A DNA stretch of 64,000 nucleotides from Flavobacterium johnsoniae (GCF_001879205.1 NZ_MLFK01000006.1:248001-312000); one strand, 5' to 3'; shown: positions 43,432-52,793, counted from the stretch's first letter. Program-made: numbers and translations. The notes: a model not told the origin generated them from the letters alone.

Positions 43432-46200
43432 ATGACCAAGATTTATTCGTTTTTATCATTATGCTTTCTTTTTGTCTTAACAGCCAGTGCGCAAAATGAC
43501 ATCACTCTAAGAGGAACTGTTCTCGATGTTAATACACAATTGCCTATGGAGATGGCAACTGTTTATTTTACTACTATAAAAGATTCTACCGTTATTGAAT
43601 ATGCCACCACAGATAAAAATGGGGCTTTTAGAATGGATATCAAAAAATATGACAAACCTGTTTTCTTAAAGGTAAGTTATATGGGATATCAAACTTATTT
43701 CGAAGAATATAAAGGACTTACAGAAAGTAAGGATTTTGGAAAGCTTTACATGATAGAAAATGTAAATGCGCTGAACGATGTTGTTATTAAAACGGAAGCG
43801 GCGCCAATTACCATTAAAAAAGATACTTTAGAATTTAATGCGGCTTCTTATAAAGTCCGCCCGGATTCTAACGTCGAAACTTTACTAAAGCAGCTCCCGG
43901 GATTTGATGTTGATAACGACGGGAAGATTACCGTAAATGGGAGGGAAGTTAATCAGGTTTTGGTAAACGGAAAAACTTTTTTTGATAAAGACGGCGCGAT
44001 TGCGATTAAAAATTTACCCGCAGATATTATAAAGAAAATTCAGGTTTCTGATTTTAAAACCAAAAAAGAAGAACTATCCAAACAGGAATCGACTTCAGAT
44101 TTTTCAAGTATCAATATTACTATCGACGAAAAGAAAAACAAAGGTTATTTTGGAAAAATAATGGGCGGTTATGGTACAGATGATCGCTATGAAGCTAATG
44201 TCAACCTGAATTATTTTAATAATAAGCAAAAAATAAGTTTGCTGGCTTCTTCTAACAACATCAATTCTACCGGATTTTCGATGGATGACGTTTTTGATAA
44301 TATGGGAGGAGGAAGAAATAGCAGCGGCAGAGGCGGAAGCGGCAATTCAGGTTCTGGCGGAAGCGGAAAAGGAATTACGCAGTCTAATTTAGTGGGACTT
44401 AATTATTCTGATGACTGGACTGAAAAATTATTGGCTATGGGGAGTTATAATTTTTCGAATACAGTCAATAAAAATGATAGTAAGTCAAATGAAGTTGTTT
44501 TTCAGCCAACGGGAAATAACATAACACAAAGTGAATCTAAAACCAGAAACGAAAACACAGGTAATAATGCAAATTTTGAACTGGAGTATAAGTTAGATCC
44601 TAAAACACGAATTGTAATTGCTCCGAAAGTAAGCCAATCACACACAAATGGTATTTCATCATCTTCCAGTTCTACTGAAGATGAAAACGGTAATGAACTG
44701 AATAAAAGTGATGGAAGCTCAATTTCAGAGGGTACAAACACAAATTTTGCAAACACGATAAACTTTAATAAAGCTTTTGATAGAAAAGCCCGTAATTTAA
44801 GTTTTGTTTTTACGAACAATAACACAGACAGTGATTCTAATGCTTTGAATATTTCTGAGACAATTTATTACGTAGGCTCTACTCCAAATGATTTAAGGAA
44901 TCAGAATACAAAAAAGAGAGCAATTAGTGATGCTTACTCTGCGGATATAGAATATACAGAACCAATAACCGATTCGTTAAGAATTAGAATTGGTGCCGAT
45001 TTAGACTGGAGAAGTACTAGCAACGATCAAAAAACGTATAATTTCAATGATGATACTCAAGAATATACGGATTATGATTCAAAATTTAGTAATTATACAA
45101 GTTCAATTCAAAATTCGGTTACGCCAAAAGTTGGAATTACTTTGCAAAAAAACAAGTTTACTGTAAATCTGGACAGCCGAACTTCAATTGTAAATTTTGA
45201 AAATTACTCACTATATCAAAATGCAGCGACAGATTTGAGTAAAAAATATGCGTTGCCTTTTGCAACTGCTTTATTGCGATACAAATTTAATCGTTCAAAA
45301 AACTTATCATTCAAATATGATTATTCAAATGCATTACCATCAGCCAATCAGTTAATGCCGATTGTAAATTTGAATAATCCTTTAAATACAATTATTGGAA
45401 ATCCTGATTTAAAACCAGTTGAAAAAAACAGTGTCAATTTCCAGTTTAGAAATTATGATTTTAGATCTCGCTCGGGTTATAGTTTTAATTTAAAAGGAGA
45501 TTATTATAATAATGATATTGTTTCTATTTCCAGCTTTAATGAAAACGGACAGAAAGAAACGACCTATACAAATATTTCAGGAGTTTATAATCTTTCTTTA
45601 GGAGCAAACTGGAATCAGCAGATTAAAAAAGATGCACATACAATTCGATATGGTGTAGGGTTAAGCGGAAACTATTCTTTTGATAAAGGATATACCAATG
45701 ATATTTTATATAATTCAAAATCTGTCGGAATTACTCCAAAAGTATATATGTCTTATGATTATGGAGAAATATTAACAATTGCGCCATCATATAATTTATC
45801 ATACAACCAGTCTAAATATGAAAATTATTTGCTAGGACAGACTTCAAATGTGGTACACAGAATTAATTTGCAAACAACATCATACTGGCCGGAGAATTTA
45901 ATTTTCGGAAATGATTTTGGTTATACTTATAATTCCAATATCTCAGGAGATTTCAAAAAAGATTTCTATTTATGGAACACCAGTTTGTCTTACGGATTTT
46001 TAAATAAAACACTTTATGCAAAAGTAAAAGTGTATGATGTTTTAAATCAAAATTTAAGCGCAACAAGAACAATATCTGCAACCGCAATTCGCGATGAAGA
46101 AAATACCGTTTTAAGACGCTATGTGATGTTTTCTTTAGCTTATAAAATAGGAAACTTTACAGGATCTGAAAAAGGAGGGAAGAGAAGACAAAGAGATTAG
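43432..46200 (+). CDS. Outer-membrane receptor-like barrel with N-terminal carboxypeptidase-regulatory-like domain
   Basis: The product is 922 residues with a signal peptide (FLSLCFLFVLTASAQ). Residues ~22-110 form the carboxypeptidase-regulatory-like domain of TonB-family receptors (RGTVLDVNTQLPMEMATVYF). A plug-like region (NVETLLKQLPGFDVDNDGKITVNGREVNQVLVNG) and a large barrel of the type called outer-membrane beta-barrel family 3 follow. A Gly/Ser-rich loop sits at ~295-315. No obvious TonB box. Ligand unknown. It is transcribed alone from a ~100-nt upstream gap and ends at a shared bidirectional terminator. Confidence 0.82.
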   Translation: MTKIYSFLSLCFLFVLTASAQNDITLRGTVLDVNTQLPMEMATVYFTTIKDSTVIEYATTDKNGAFRMDIKKYDKPVFLKVSYMGYQTYFEEYKGLTESKDFGKLYMIENVNALNDVVIKTEAAPITIKKDTLEFNAASYKVRPDSNVETLLKQLPGFDVDNDGKITVNGREVNQVLVNGKTFFDKDGAIAIKNLPADIIKKIQVSDFKTKKEELSKQESTSDFSSINITIDEKKNKGYFGKIMGGYGTDDRYEANVNLNYFNNKQKISLLASSNNINSTGFSMDDVFDNMGGGRNSSGRGGSGNSGSGGSGKGITQSNLVGLNYSDDWTEKLLAMGSYNFSNTVNKNDSKSNEVVFQPTGNNITQSESKTRNENTGNNANFELEYKLDPKTRIVIAPKVSQSHTNGISSSSSSTEDENGNELNKSDGSSISEGTNTNFANTINFNKAFDRKARNLSFVFTNNNTDSDSNALNISETIYYVGSTPNDLRNQNTKKRAISDAYSADIEYTEPITDSLRIRIGADLDWRSTSNDQKTYNFNDDTQEYTDYDSKFSNYTSSIQNSVTPKVGITLQKNKFTVNLDSRTSIVNFENYSLYQNAATDLSKKYALPFATALLRYKFNRSKNLSFKYDYSNALPSANQLMPIVNLNNPLNTIIGNPDLKPVEKNSVNFQFRNYDFRSRSGYSFNLKGDYYNNDIVSISSFNENGQKETTYTNISGVYNLSLGANWNQQIKKDAHTIRYGVGLSGNYSFDKGYTNDILYNSKSVGITPKVYMSYDYGEILTIAPSYNLSYNQSKYENYLLGQTSNVVHRINLQTTSYWPENLIFGNDFGYTYNSNISGDFKKDFYLWNTSLSYGFLNKTLYAKVKVYDVLNQNLSATRTISATAIRDEENTVLRRYVMFSLAYKIGNFTGSEKGGKRRQRD

Positions 46201-46244
46201 TTCTCTTTTAAGGCTCAAAGGAGCAGAGGTTCAAAGGGATAAAG

Positions 46245-46284
46245 AAAAAGGCTGATCAAAATTTTAATTTGATCAGCCTTTTTT
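46245..46284. terminator. Bidirectional terminator between convergent genes
   Basis: Stem aaaaaggctgatcaaa / tttgatcagcctttttt is perfect over 16 bp, with U runs in both directions. It ends directly at the stop of the leftward DUF2490 gene. Confidence 0.92.
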
Positions 46285-47022
46285 CTAAAACTTACGATCA
46301 ATCTTATGATAAAAAGTGAAGCGAATGATATCACGATCATAAAAATCCAGTCCGCTGGCACGTCTTTGAAAACTTTTTAAGTATCCTAATTCCAGACCAA
46401 TATTTGGATTTATATGATAGCGCAGCGCAGCATAGAGACGATTTTGATCAAAAGTATTTCGTTTGTTATCTTTTCCGAAGTTGAACATAATTTCATCAGA
46501 AATTGTTCCTTTTAGACTTTGTTTTTCTTTTTTCCAAATGTCAAAAGTGGATTGTAATCTATAACGGAATCGTAATGCAAATGTGAAACTATCCAGCAAT
46601 TCAGTTTTTGTAGCTTTTTGCATAAAACGTTCTTCGAGCTGAAATCTGTTGTGAAAAGTGATTTTGGCAATGTCGTTGATTAAAGTAATATCTTGCTGAA
46701 TGCGATATTCCGGAATAGAAAAATCAGGATCAATCTTTGGGTCTTGCGTGTTTACATTAAAATAGGCGAAACCACCGCCTAAATCAACCATTTTTGAGGT
46801 TCGGTATCTGCCTTGAAGTCTTACCACAAATAAATTCTGATGGATTGGGTTTAGAAAACTTCGGTTGTCAAATTCAGAATGAACGGCCCATTTTTCAGTT
46901 AAAGGAAAAATATTATAATAACGAACCCAGGTCAGTGTCTGCTGATCTGTTCTCGTGGGGCTTTGTGCCAGTAAAAAAGGACTTATAAAGCCTAAAACAA
47001 ATACTAATTTAGTAATCTTCAT
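46285..47022 (-). CDS. DUF2490 family outer-membrane protein
   Basis: The product is 245 residues. The signal peptide ends in LLAQS, and ~10-12 amphipathic strands follow, with the DUF2490 features WVRYYNIFPLTEKWAVHSEFDNR, F-V-V-R-L-Q-G-R-Y and a final IRFTFYHKIDRKF. It is a small barrel of unknown function, common in Bacteroidota and some Proteobacteria. It is monocistronic. Confidence 0.85.
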   Translation of the reverse strand: MKITKLVFVLGFISPFLLAQSPTRTDQQTLTWVRYYNIFPLTEKWAVHSEFDNRSFLNPIHQNLFVVRLQGRYRTSKMVDLGGGFAYFNVNTQDPKIDPDFSIPEYRIQQDITLINDIAKITFHNRFQLEERFMQKATKTELLDSFTFALRFRYRLQSTFDIWKKEKQSLKGTISDEIMFNFGKDNKRNTFDQNRLYAALRYHINPNIGLELGYLKSFQRRASGLDFYDRDIIRFTFYHKIDRKF

Positions 47023-47124
47023 TCAACCGATAAATTCAGGCTGCGAATATATATAAACCAGAATCGATTTACAGCAGAATAAAATGGGGTTTAGATAGTA
47101 ATTTGTGATTTTAGATTTGAGACA

Positions 47125-47160
47125 TAAAAAAACGAGATGCATTTAAAATGCATCCCGTTA
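47125..47160 (-). terminator. Terminator of the TonB-dependent receptor gene
   Basis: Read leftward, acgggatgcatt pairs with aatgcatctcgt (one mismatch) and is followed by TTTTTTTA. It lies ~30 nt past the stop. Confidence 0.85.
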
Positions 47161-47186
47161 ATTAGTTTCTAACTTTAATTTAAAAT

Positions 47187-49733
47187 TTACAAGTTATATT
47201 TTAATGTAACTCCGTAAGTTCTTTGATCTCCAAGAACACCAGCATATTGTCCAGCGTTACCTCCTGCCGGTAATAATTGCTCATAGTAATCTTTGTTCAA
47301 AAGGTTACGTCCCCAAAAGTGAACTGATAAACCTTGTGAAGCACGGAATCCTAAACGAGCATTAAAAATAGCATATCCCGGTACAACTAAATATTTTGAA
47401 GCTGAAGGGCTTGAAGAAAATTCAGAACGAGCGTAAGAGTCAATAGCTAAGAAAACTTTTCCAGCGTTTCCAAAGAACCTTGCATTGTCTGAAAGTTCAC
47501 CGCCTAAAGATCCTGCCCATCTTGAAGCACCAGGAAGGTTAGTTCCGGAAACATCTTTAAATGATACCGGAGCCCCAGTTTCTTCTAACGGAAGCGGTGC
47601 ATTTGTAAATTTTACATACGTACCATCTGTATAAGTTGCCGCTCCATTTATTGTTAAGTGAGAACTAATCACAAAGCTTGCGTCTAATTCTACACCTTGT
47701 ACACGTACTTTATCTGCGTTTGCAAGATAACCGCGGTTTACACCCAATTCAGCAGCCTGAACGTTAGTCTGGAAATCTTTAATGTCTGTTTTAAAGAAAG
47801 CTAAATTGAAAATTGAATTTCTGAAAGGAGAAGTTTTTACTCCAATTTCATAATGATTTACTTTTTCTGGTTTAATAACCGCAAGATCTAATAATGGAGC
47901 ACCTTTTGAATCTGTTGGAAGCCCCGCAACGTTTACACCAACTGGTTTGTAACTTTTAGCATAAGTTGCATAAGCATTGATTTTATCGTTTGCTTTAAAA
48001 GTAAGCGTTAAGTTTCCGGAAAAGTCAGTATTGTCAGTGCTTGAATCAAAAGATTGATCTGAATAAACTAATTTTTTCAAAGCTATTAATGCAGGGTCGC
48101 TGGTTTGTAAACCTCCGTAAGTTGTACGGGCATAATGCGCGTCTTTTTTGTCAAAATTATATCTTAAACCTGGTAAAATATGAAGACGATCTGTAATTGA
48201 CCAATCGATTTGAGCAAAAACGGCAGCACTTGACGATCTGATTCTTGCATCGGTTTTAATTCCGTATCCTTCAAAAAGACCTGGAGTTTTCCATAATGGG
48301 CTTGTTGTACTTTGAGAAAATCTCCATTGTGCATTTCCAGATTCTTCTGTACCATCCGTTTGCGATGTTTGATCGATAAAGAATACTCCCGCAACTCCGC
48401 TAATTCTAGAAGTTAGTTGTCCTGCATAACGAACCTCTTGAGTAATTTGTGTTTGTCTTGTTGGATTTTGAGATTTAGCTAATACCTGCAATCCTGTAAA
48501 ATCCCTGTCATTTGATGGATCCCAGTTCCAGAAACGCCAAGCAGTTGTTGAAGTTAAAGTTCCACCTCCAATTTTGGTGTCCACATTTAGTGAAAAACCT
48601 CCCATGTCTTGATTAGAACGCCATGGGGTATCTTGATCAATTCTACGATCAAAAGCATTTTGGCTTGGTAACTGATAATTTAAATCTTTAATAATAGCAT
48701 CAAACTGGCGGTAAGCAGCTCTTTGAGTAGGAGCAACACCAGCTACAACTTGTGCATATCCGTCAGGGCGCTGTGTTGTAATATCTGCAGCAAAAATAAC
48801 ATTAGTATTTACAGTTGGTGTCCAAAGTAACTGACCTCTAATTCCTTGATTGTTTAAAGTATTTGTAGGCCTTCCTGTTGCAACATTATCAACTAAACCA
48901 TCACGTGACGTACCTGAGAAAGATAATCTACCTGCAACTTTTTTACCTAACGCACCGGTAACCGAAGCTTTAGCCTGTAGAAAAGAATAATTTCCGTAGC
49001 TAACTTCAAAATCAGCACCCGAAGTAAAACTTGGTTTGCGTGTTGTAATATTAAAGGCACCAGAAGTTGTGTTTTTTCCGAATAATGAACCTTGCGGTCC
49101 ACGTAAAACCTCAATTTGCTCTACGTCGATAAAATCAAGAGTTGTCGCAGCCGGACGTGCATAGTAAACACCATCTACATAAAACCCAACTCCCGGATCG
49201 ATACCATCATTTGTTAATCCGAATGGAGAACCTAAGCTTCTAATGTTGATTCCGGTATTTCTTGGGTTAGAAGAATAAAGCTGTACCGAAGGAACTAATT
49301 CCTTAATACGGTTTACGTTAAAAGCTCCTGTTTGTTCTGCTTGTTTTCCTGTAATAACAGAAATAGCAATTGGCACATCCTGAACTTTTTCGATTCTGCG
49401 TCGAGAAGAAACGACAACTTCAATAAGCTCGTTTTCCTCTTTAAGCGCAATCTGAATAGGGTTTGCCGGGACTGAAGTAACTTCTATTTCGGTAGTTGTA
49501 TAACCTACATATTGAACTAAAAGTGTAAAAGGAAGTCTTCCTTTTGAATCGATAATGAATTTACCGCTGTTATCTGTAATAGTGCTTGTAGTAGTTCCTT
49601 TAATTACCACGTTTACGGCCTCTAAAGGAATGTTTTCGCTTGTTGTAACTACACCTTCAATATTTTGTGCAAATGAGATAGAGAAAGTTAAAAAGAATAA
49701 TATTGTAAAGATATTTTGTATAGATGTTTTCAT
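47187..49733 (-). CDS. TonB-dependent outer-membrane receptor, candidate sulfur-regulated
   Basis: The product is 848 residues: signal peptide (FFLTFSISFAQ), carboxypeptidase-regulatory-like domain (EGVVTTSENIPLEAVNVVIKGT), a TonB-box-like IEVVVSSRR, a plug with VPIAISVITGKQAEQTGAF and VEQIEVLRGPQGSLFGKN, and a barrel ending VTLKYNL. The plug and barrel read like the iron-complex/organic-ligand branch, not SusC: there is no SusD gene beside it. Its ~190-nt leader carries a Cys-ending upstream ORF and a palindromic operator candidate. The Rrf2-type regulator gene lies 249 nt upstream. From this I infer cysteine or sulfur control and a sulfur-containing ligand; the ligand is not shown by sequence. 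Confidence 0.85.
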   Translation of the reverse strand: MKTSIQNIFTILFFLTFSISFAQNIEGVVTTSENIPLEAVNVVIKGTTTSTITDNSGKFIIDSKGRLPFTLLVQYVGYTTTEIEVTSVPANPIQIALKEENELIEVVVSSRRRIEKVQDVPIAISVITGKQAEQTGAFNVNRIKELVPSVQLYSSNPRNTGINIRSLGSPFGLTNDGIDPGVGFYVDGVYYARPAATTLDFIDVEQIEVLRGPQGSLFGKNTTSGAFNITTRKPSFTSGADFEVSYGNYSFLQAKASVTGALGKKVAGRLSFSGTSRDGLVDNVATGRPTNTLNNQGIRGQLLWTPTVNTNVIFAADITTQRPDGYAQVVAGVAPTQRAAYRQFDAIIKDLNYQLPSQNAFDRRIDQDTPWRSNQDMGGFSLNVDTKIGGGTLTSTTAWRFWNWDPSNDRDFTGLQVLAKSQNPTRQTQITQEVRYAGQLTSRISGVAGVFFIDQTSQTDGTEESGNAQWRFSQSTTSPLWKTPGLFEGYGIKTDARIRSSSAAVFAQIDWSITDRLHILPGLRYNFDKKDAHYARTTYGGLQTSDPALIALKKLVYSDQSFDSSTDNTDFSGNLTLTFKANDKINAYATYAKSYKPVGVNVAGLPTDSKGAPLLDLAVIKPEKVNHYEIGVKTSPFRNSIFNLAFFKTDIKDFQTNVQAAELGVNRGYLANADKVRVQGVELDASFVISSHLTINGAATYTDGTYVKFTNAPLPLEETGAPVSFKDVSGTNLPGASRWAGSLGGELSDNARFFGNAGKVFLAIDSYARSEFSSSPSASKYLVVPGYAIFNARLGFRASQGLSVHFWGRNLLNKDYYEQLLPAGGNAGQYAGVLGDQRTYGVTLKYNL

Positions 49734-49784
49734 TTTATATTAAGTATATGTGATTAGTAGAATTTAAAAGAAATTTTTTTTAAA

Positions 49785-49892
49785 TCAACATATACACATA
49801 AAAAATGAATTGCTTTTTGCACCTGCAGAAATTTTGGTTGGATTGTTTTGCAAAAGTTTTGTTACACCTGATGGACTAAAATGTACTTTCAT
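49785..49892 (-). CDS. Candidate Cys-codon upstream ORF / leader peptide (35 aa)
   Basis: Read leftward from the ATG at 49892, 35 codons encode a small basic peptide whose last four residues are Met-Cys-Ile-Cys, followed by TGA. It lies wholly inside the leader of the TonB-dependent receptor, 51 nt before its start. A short ORF ending in Cys codons within a leader is the layout of a translation-dependent attenuator sensing cysteine. No clear Shine-Dalgarno is visible, as is usual in this phylum. Reality of translation is unproven. Confidence 0.45.
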   Translation of the reverse strand: MKVHFSPSGVTKLLQNNPTKISAGAKSNSFFMCIC

Positions 49893-49931
49893 GAGTTAAA
49901 ATTTTGTAAATGGTTTGTTAATTATTTTCTG

Positions 49932-49939
49932 CAAATATA
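49932..49939 (-). promoter_or_regulatory. -7 element of the TonB-dependent receptor gene
   Basis: Leftward TATATTTG fits TAnnTTTG. A start near 49925 would give a ~190-nt leader containing the Cys-ending ORF. Confidence 0.55.
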
Positions 49940-49945
49940 AATATT

Positions 49946-49969
49946 AATTCTATCGATTTACTAGGAATT
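49946..49969 (-). promoter_or_regulatory. Palindromic operator candidate over the receptor promoter
   Basis: AATTCTA (49946-49952) and TAGGAATT (49962-49969) form an interrupted inverted repeat immediately upstream of the -7 element, where a repressor would block polymerase. The adjacent Rrf2-family gene is the obvious candidate to bind it. The ATTCC/GGAAT-type half-site recalls sites of cysteine-responsive Rrf2 proteins (CymR), which is analogy only. Confidence 0.45.
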
Positions 49970-49982
49970 AGAAAATATTTTT

Positions 49983-50396
49983 TTATTTATTTACTAATGA
50001 AGCGATTGTGATGCCTTCCATTGCCTTTAAAGTTTTGTCTCTAATAAGCATTAAACCGTGACGCAGACTGCATTCAGACTCGGTTTTGCAATCAGAGCAA
50101 GGCTCGTAAAAATTTAAAGAAGCGCATGGCAAAAGAGCAATTGCACCGTCAAATAATCGGTGAATTTCTGCCAAAGTGATGTCATTTTTTGATTTTATCA
50201 GATAATATCCACCAAATTTTCCCTGTTTACTGCTCACAAAACGTCCTCGTTTTAGGTCTAATAAAATTTGTTCCAGGAACTTTTTAGGAATGTTAGCGCC
50301 ATCAGCTATTTCTACAGTTCTAGAAATGTGATTTTCGTCTTGTTCAGCTAAATAAAGTAAGGCCTTAAGGGCGTATTTTGCTTTATGTGATAACAT
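49983..50396 (-). CDS. Rrf2 family transcriptional regulator
   Basis: The product is 137 residues. The winged helix shows KAKYALKALLYLA at the N-terminus, a recognition-helix region NIPKKFLEQILLDLKRGRFVSS and the family wing KQGKFGGYYL. Four cysteines (C91, C100, C103, C109) lie in the segment where Rrf2 proteins bind an Fe-S cluster or, in CymR-like members, sense cysteine metabolism. It ends just upstream of the receptor's operator candidate and is probably its regulator. It does not contain enough to choose between IscR-, NsrR- and CymR-like roles. Confidence 0.88.
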   Translation of the reverse strand: MLSHKAKYALKALLYLAEQDENHISRTVEIADGANIPKKFLEQILLDLKRGRFVSSKQGKFGGYYLIKSKNDITLAEIHRLFDGAIALLPCASLNFYEPCSDCKTESECSLRHGLMLIRDKTLKAMEGITIASLVNK

Positions 50397-50467
50397 CTAT
50401 ATTAAATTGTAAATTGTAAAAATAAGATTTTTTAAACATGAAACCTAAAACTTGAAACAATATCAGT

Positions 50468-51298
50468 TTACCAGCTTCCGCTTGAGCCTCCTCCAGAGAA
50501 TCCGCCTCCGCCAAATCCACCGCCGAAGCCGCCGCCTCCGCCAAAACCGCCGCCAGATGATCCTCCGCCAAAGCCTCCAAAACCACCGCCGCTTCTTCCA
50601 AGATTACTCAGAATAATAACGTCAAGCAGGCTAGGGCCTCCACCGCCATTGTTGCCAGAATTTCCTCCTCCTCTTTTACCGCGGGAAAGTAAAATTAATA
50701 CAATTACAACAATAACAATAATTGGTAATATTGGAAAATCTTTACCTTTAGTTTGTTTGCGTTCTGCTTTGTATTTGCCGGTAAAAACATCAAAAAGAGC
50801 ATCTGCACCTTTATCTAGTCCGCGATAATAACTTCCGGCTTTAAATTCGGGAATAATAATATTTCGAATAATGGTTCCGCCAATTCCTGCAGTCAATCTG
50901 TCTTCTAAGCCATAACCGGGATTAATAGCGATTTTCTTTTCGGCTTTAGCCAATAAAATAATAACACCATTATCTTCTTTTGCTTGTCCCAGTCCCCAGG
51001 TTTGAGCCCATTTTGTGGCTAACTGGCTTACGTCTTCATCTTTTAAACTTTCGATTGTAATGACTACAATTTGAGTTGAAGTGGAATCAGAATAACGAAT
51101 TAATTTTTCTTCTAATTGCGTTTTCTCTGAAGCACTTAAAACATTGGCATAATCGTAAACAGAAGTTTGAAAACTTGGTTTTTTCGGAATTTCGAATTGA
51201 GCAAAAATGGTATTGCAGCTAAAAAGTGCGATAAACAAAAGGGTAAACTGAAAAATTCTAGTGGAATTTGAGATTTTATTTTTGGAATTTTTCATCAT
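50468..51298 (-). CDS. TPM-domain membrane protein with Gly-rich tail (YgcG type)
   Basis: The product is 276 residues: signal peptide, TPM domain (VYDYANVLSASEKTQLEEKL, TQIVVITIESL, NGVIILLAKAEKKIAINPGYGLEDRLT), a membrane helix (FPILPIIVIVVIVLILL), and a C-terminal tail made almost only of Gly, Ser and Phe ending SGSW. This is the usual YgcG-like layout, facing the periplasm. It starts directly at the stop of the other TPM gene and lies downstream of lemA. TPM and LemA proteins commonly occur together; the function is poorly known. Confidence 0.88.
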   Translation of the reverse strand: MMKNSKNKISNSTRIFQFTLLFIALFSCNTIFAQFEIPKKPSFQTSVYDYANVLSASEKTQLEEKLIRYSDSTSTQIVVITIESLKDEDVSQLATKWAQTWGLGQAKEDNGVIILLAKAEKKIAINPGYGLEDRLTAGIGGTIIRNIIIPEFKAGSYYRGLDKGADALFDVFTGKYKAERKQTKGKDFPILPIIVIVVIVLILLSRGKRGGGNSGNNGGGGPSLLDVIILSNLGRSGGGFGGFGGGSSGGGFGGGGGFGGGFGGGGFSGGGSSGSW

Positions 51299-51736
51299 TT
51301 ATCCTTTTGAGATTTCGTTAGATAATTCGTTTGTGTCGTCTTCTAATGAGGGAAAATATTTTTTGAGCTGTTCGCCGGCATTTAAAATACCATCGACAAT
51401 GCCTTGTTTGAAGTTTCCGGATTTAAAGTGATTGCTCATAATATCCTTGGTACAATGCCAAAAATCAGCAGCAACTACATCATTAATTCCTTTATCTCCG
51501 CAAATTACAAAGTTTTTATCATCAACTGCAAAGTAGAGTAGTACACCATTCTGTAATCTGGTTTCATCCATTCTTAATTCATGAAAAACTTCTAAAGCCC
51601 GGTCATAATGAGCTTTAGAAGTTGTTTTTTCTATATGTACTCTAATTTCGCCAGAAGTATTTTTTTCGGCCACACGAATAGCTTCAACAATTTCTTGTTC
51701 TTCTTCTTTGGTTAAAAAATCTTCTACTTTTGACAT
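51299..51736 (-). CDS. Soluble TPM-domain protein
   Basis: The product is 145 residues with a single TPM domain (EIVEAIRVAEKNTSGEIRVHIE, LQNGVLLYFAVDDKNFVICGDKGIND) and neither signal peptide nor membrane helix. The next TPM gene begins at the base after its stop, so the pair is translationally coupled. It is the cytoplasmic partner type found beside LemA and YgcG-like proteins in Bacteroidota. Confidence 0.85.
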   Translation of the reverse strand: MSKVEDFLTKEEEQEIVEAIRVAEKNTSGEIRVHIEKTTSKAHYDRALEVFHELRMDETRLQNGVLLYFAVDDKNFVICGDKGINDVVAADFWHCTKDIMSNHFKSGNFKQGIVDGILNAGEQLKKYFPSLEDDTNELSNEISKG

Positions 51737-51795
51737 GAAACTGATTTTAGAGTTAAGATTATAGATTTTTAATTTTGATTATTGCCTTAAACTTT

Positions 51796-52380
51796 TTAGA
51801 ATTTTACTTCAACTGGTTTTTCTGCACCTGCAACAGCTTCAAAATATGGTTTTTCTTTGTAGTTACTCAAGAACCAGTTGTTAGGAATAGCTAAAACGTA
51901 ACCATTGTAATCTTGTACAGATTCATTAAAACGGGTTCTTGCTGTTAAAATCTGGTTTTCAGTGCTTGCTAATTCATCTTGTAACTTCAGGAAATTCTCG
52001 TTAGCTTTTAATGTTGGATATTGTTCAACAGAAACCAATAATCTCGAAAGAGATGAAGATACACCACTTTGAGCCTGGTTATATTGTGCTAATTGTTCAG
52101 GAGTTACATTACTTGGATCAATTGTTACAGATGTTGCTTTTGCACGCGCTTCTATAACTGCAGTTAAAGTTCCTTTTTCAAAATCGGCAGCACCTTTTAC
52201 TGTATTTACCAGGTTTCCTATAAGGTCATTTCTTCTTTGATAAGTAGTACTTACATTTCCCCACTCTTTATTAACAGCTTGACTTTTTTGTAAAGCAGTA
52301 TTTTTAATTCCAATCGACCAAAATGCGATAATAGCAATCAGTACTACAATAATTCCTACAGGGATTAACCACTTTTTCAT
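51796..52380 (-). CDS. lemA: LemA family protein
   Basis: The product is 194 residues. An N-terminal membrane helix (residues ~4-24) is followed by the helical LemA domain with VNKEWGNVSTTYQRRNDLIGNLVNTVKG, the ARAKAT segment, YPTLKANENFLKLQDELASTENQ and the conserved ARTRFNESVQDYNGYV. LemA has a four-helix bundle outside the inner membrane; the biological role is unclear. First of the lemA-TPM-TPM run and 34 nt after the MerR gene. Confidence 0.92.
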   Translation of the reverse strand: MKKWLIPVGIIVVLIAIIAFWSIGIKNTALQKSQAVNKEWGNVSTTYQRRNDLIGNLVNTVKGAADFEKGTLTAVIEARAKATSVTIDPSNVTPEQLAQYNQAQSGVSSSLSRLLVSVEQYPTLKANENFLKLQDELASTENQILTARTRFNESVQDYNGYVLAIPNNWFLSNYKEKPYFEAVAGAEKPVEVKF

Positions 52381-52414
52381 ATTTGTTTTGATTTAAGTTT
52401 ATTTCTATTTTTAA

Positions 52415-52747
52415 TTACAATTCGTTTTTGATGTCGTTTAATTGCGTTTTAATGGACTCTAATTTACGTATTATTTCGAATTTATCTAATGTTTTCTTTT
52501 GTCCCTCTTTTAAATGTGTTTTTGCCCCTTCAAGCGTAAAACCTCTTTCTTTTACTAAATGATAAATCAATTGCAGGTTTGTAATGTCTTCCGGAGTAAA
52601 CATTCTGTTGCCTTTGGCGTTCTTTTTTGGTTTCAGAATATCAAATTCGCTGTCCCAAAATCGTATCAATGATGCATTGACATTAAAAGCTTTGGCAACT
52701 TCGCCAATACTGTAATATCTTTTATCTTTTGAAAGCTCAATGTGCAT
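52415..52747 (-). CDS. MerR family transcriptional regulator
   Basis: The product is 110 residues. The MerR HTH (YYSIGEVAKAFNVNASLIRFWDSEF) and wing (KKNAKGNRMFTPEDITNLQLIYHLVKERGFTLEGAKTHL) are clear, followed by a short helix. There is no effector-binding cysteine domain, so it is a minimal MerR-like protein. It lies between the M23 peptidase gene (46 nt) and lemA (34 nt), all on the same strand, suggesting one operon. Confidence 0.9.
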   Translation of the reverse strand: MHIELSKDKRYYSIGEVAKAFNVNASLIRFWDSEFDILKPKKNAKGNRMFTPEDITNLQLIYHLVKERGFTLEGAKTHLKEGQKKTLDKFEIIRKLESIKTQLNDIKNEL

Positions 52748-52793
52748 GTTTTTTTATTTCTAATTTATTTCAAAAATAATACTTTTTGTAGTA

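Noticed and set aside
50383..50601. Ala/Glu-rich 72-codon minus-strand frame
   Set aside because: It is an alternative frame of the Gly-rich tail of the TPM protein; the GGC/GGA repeats create the open frame.
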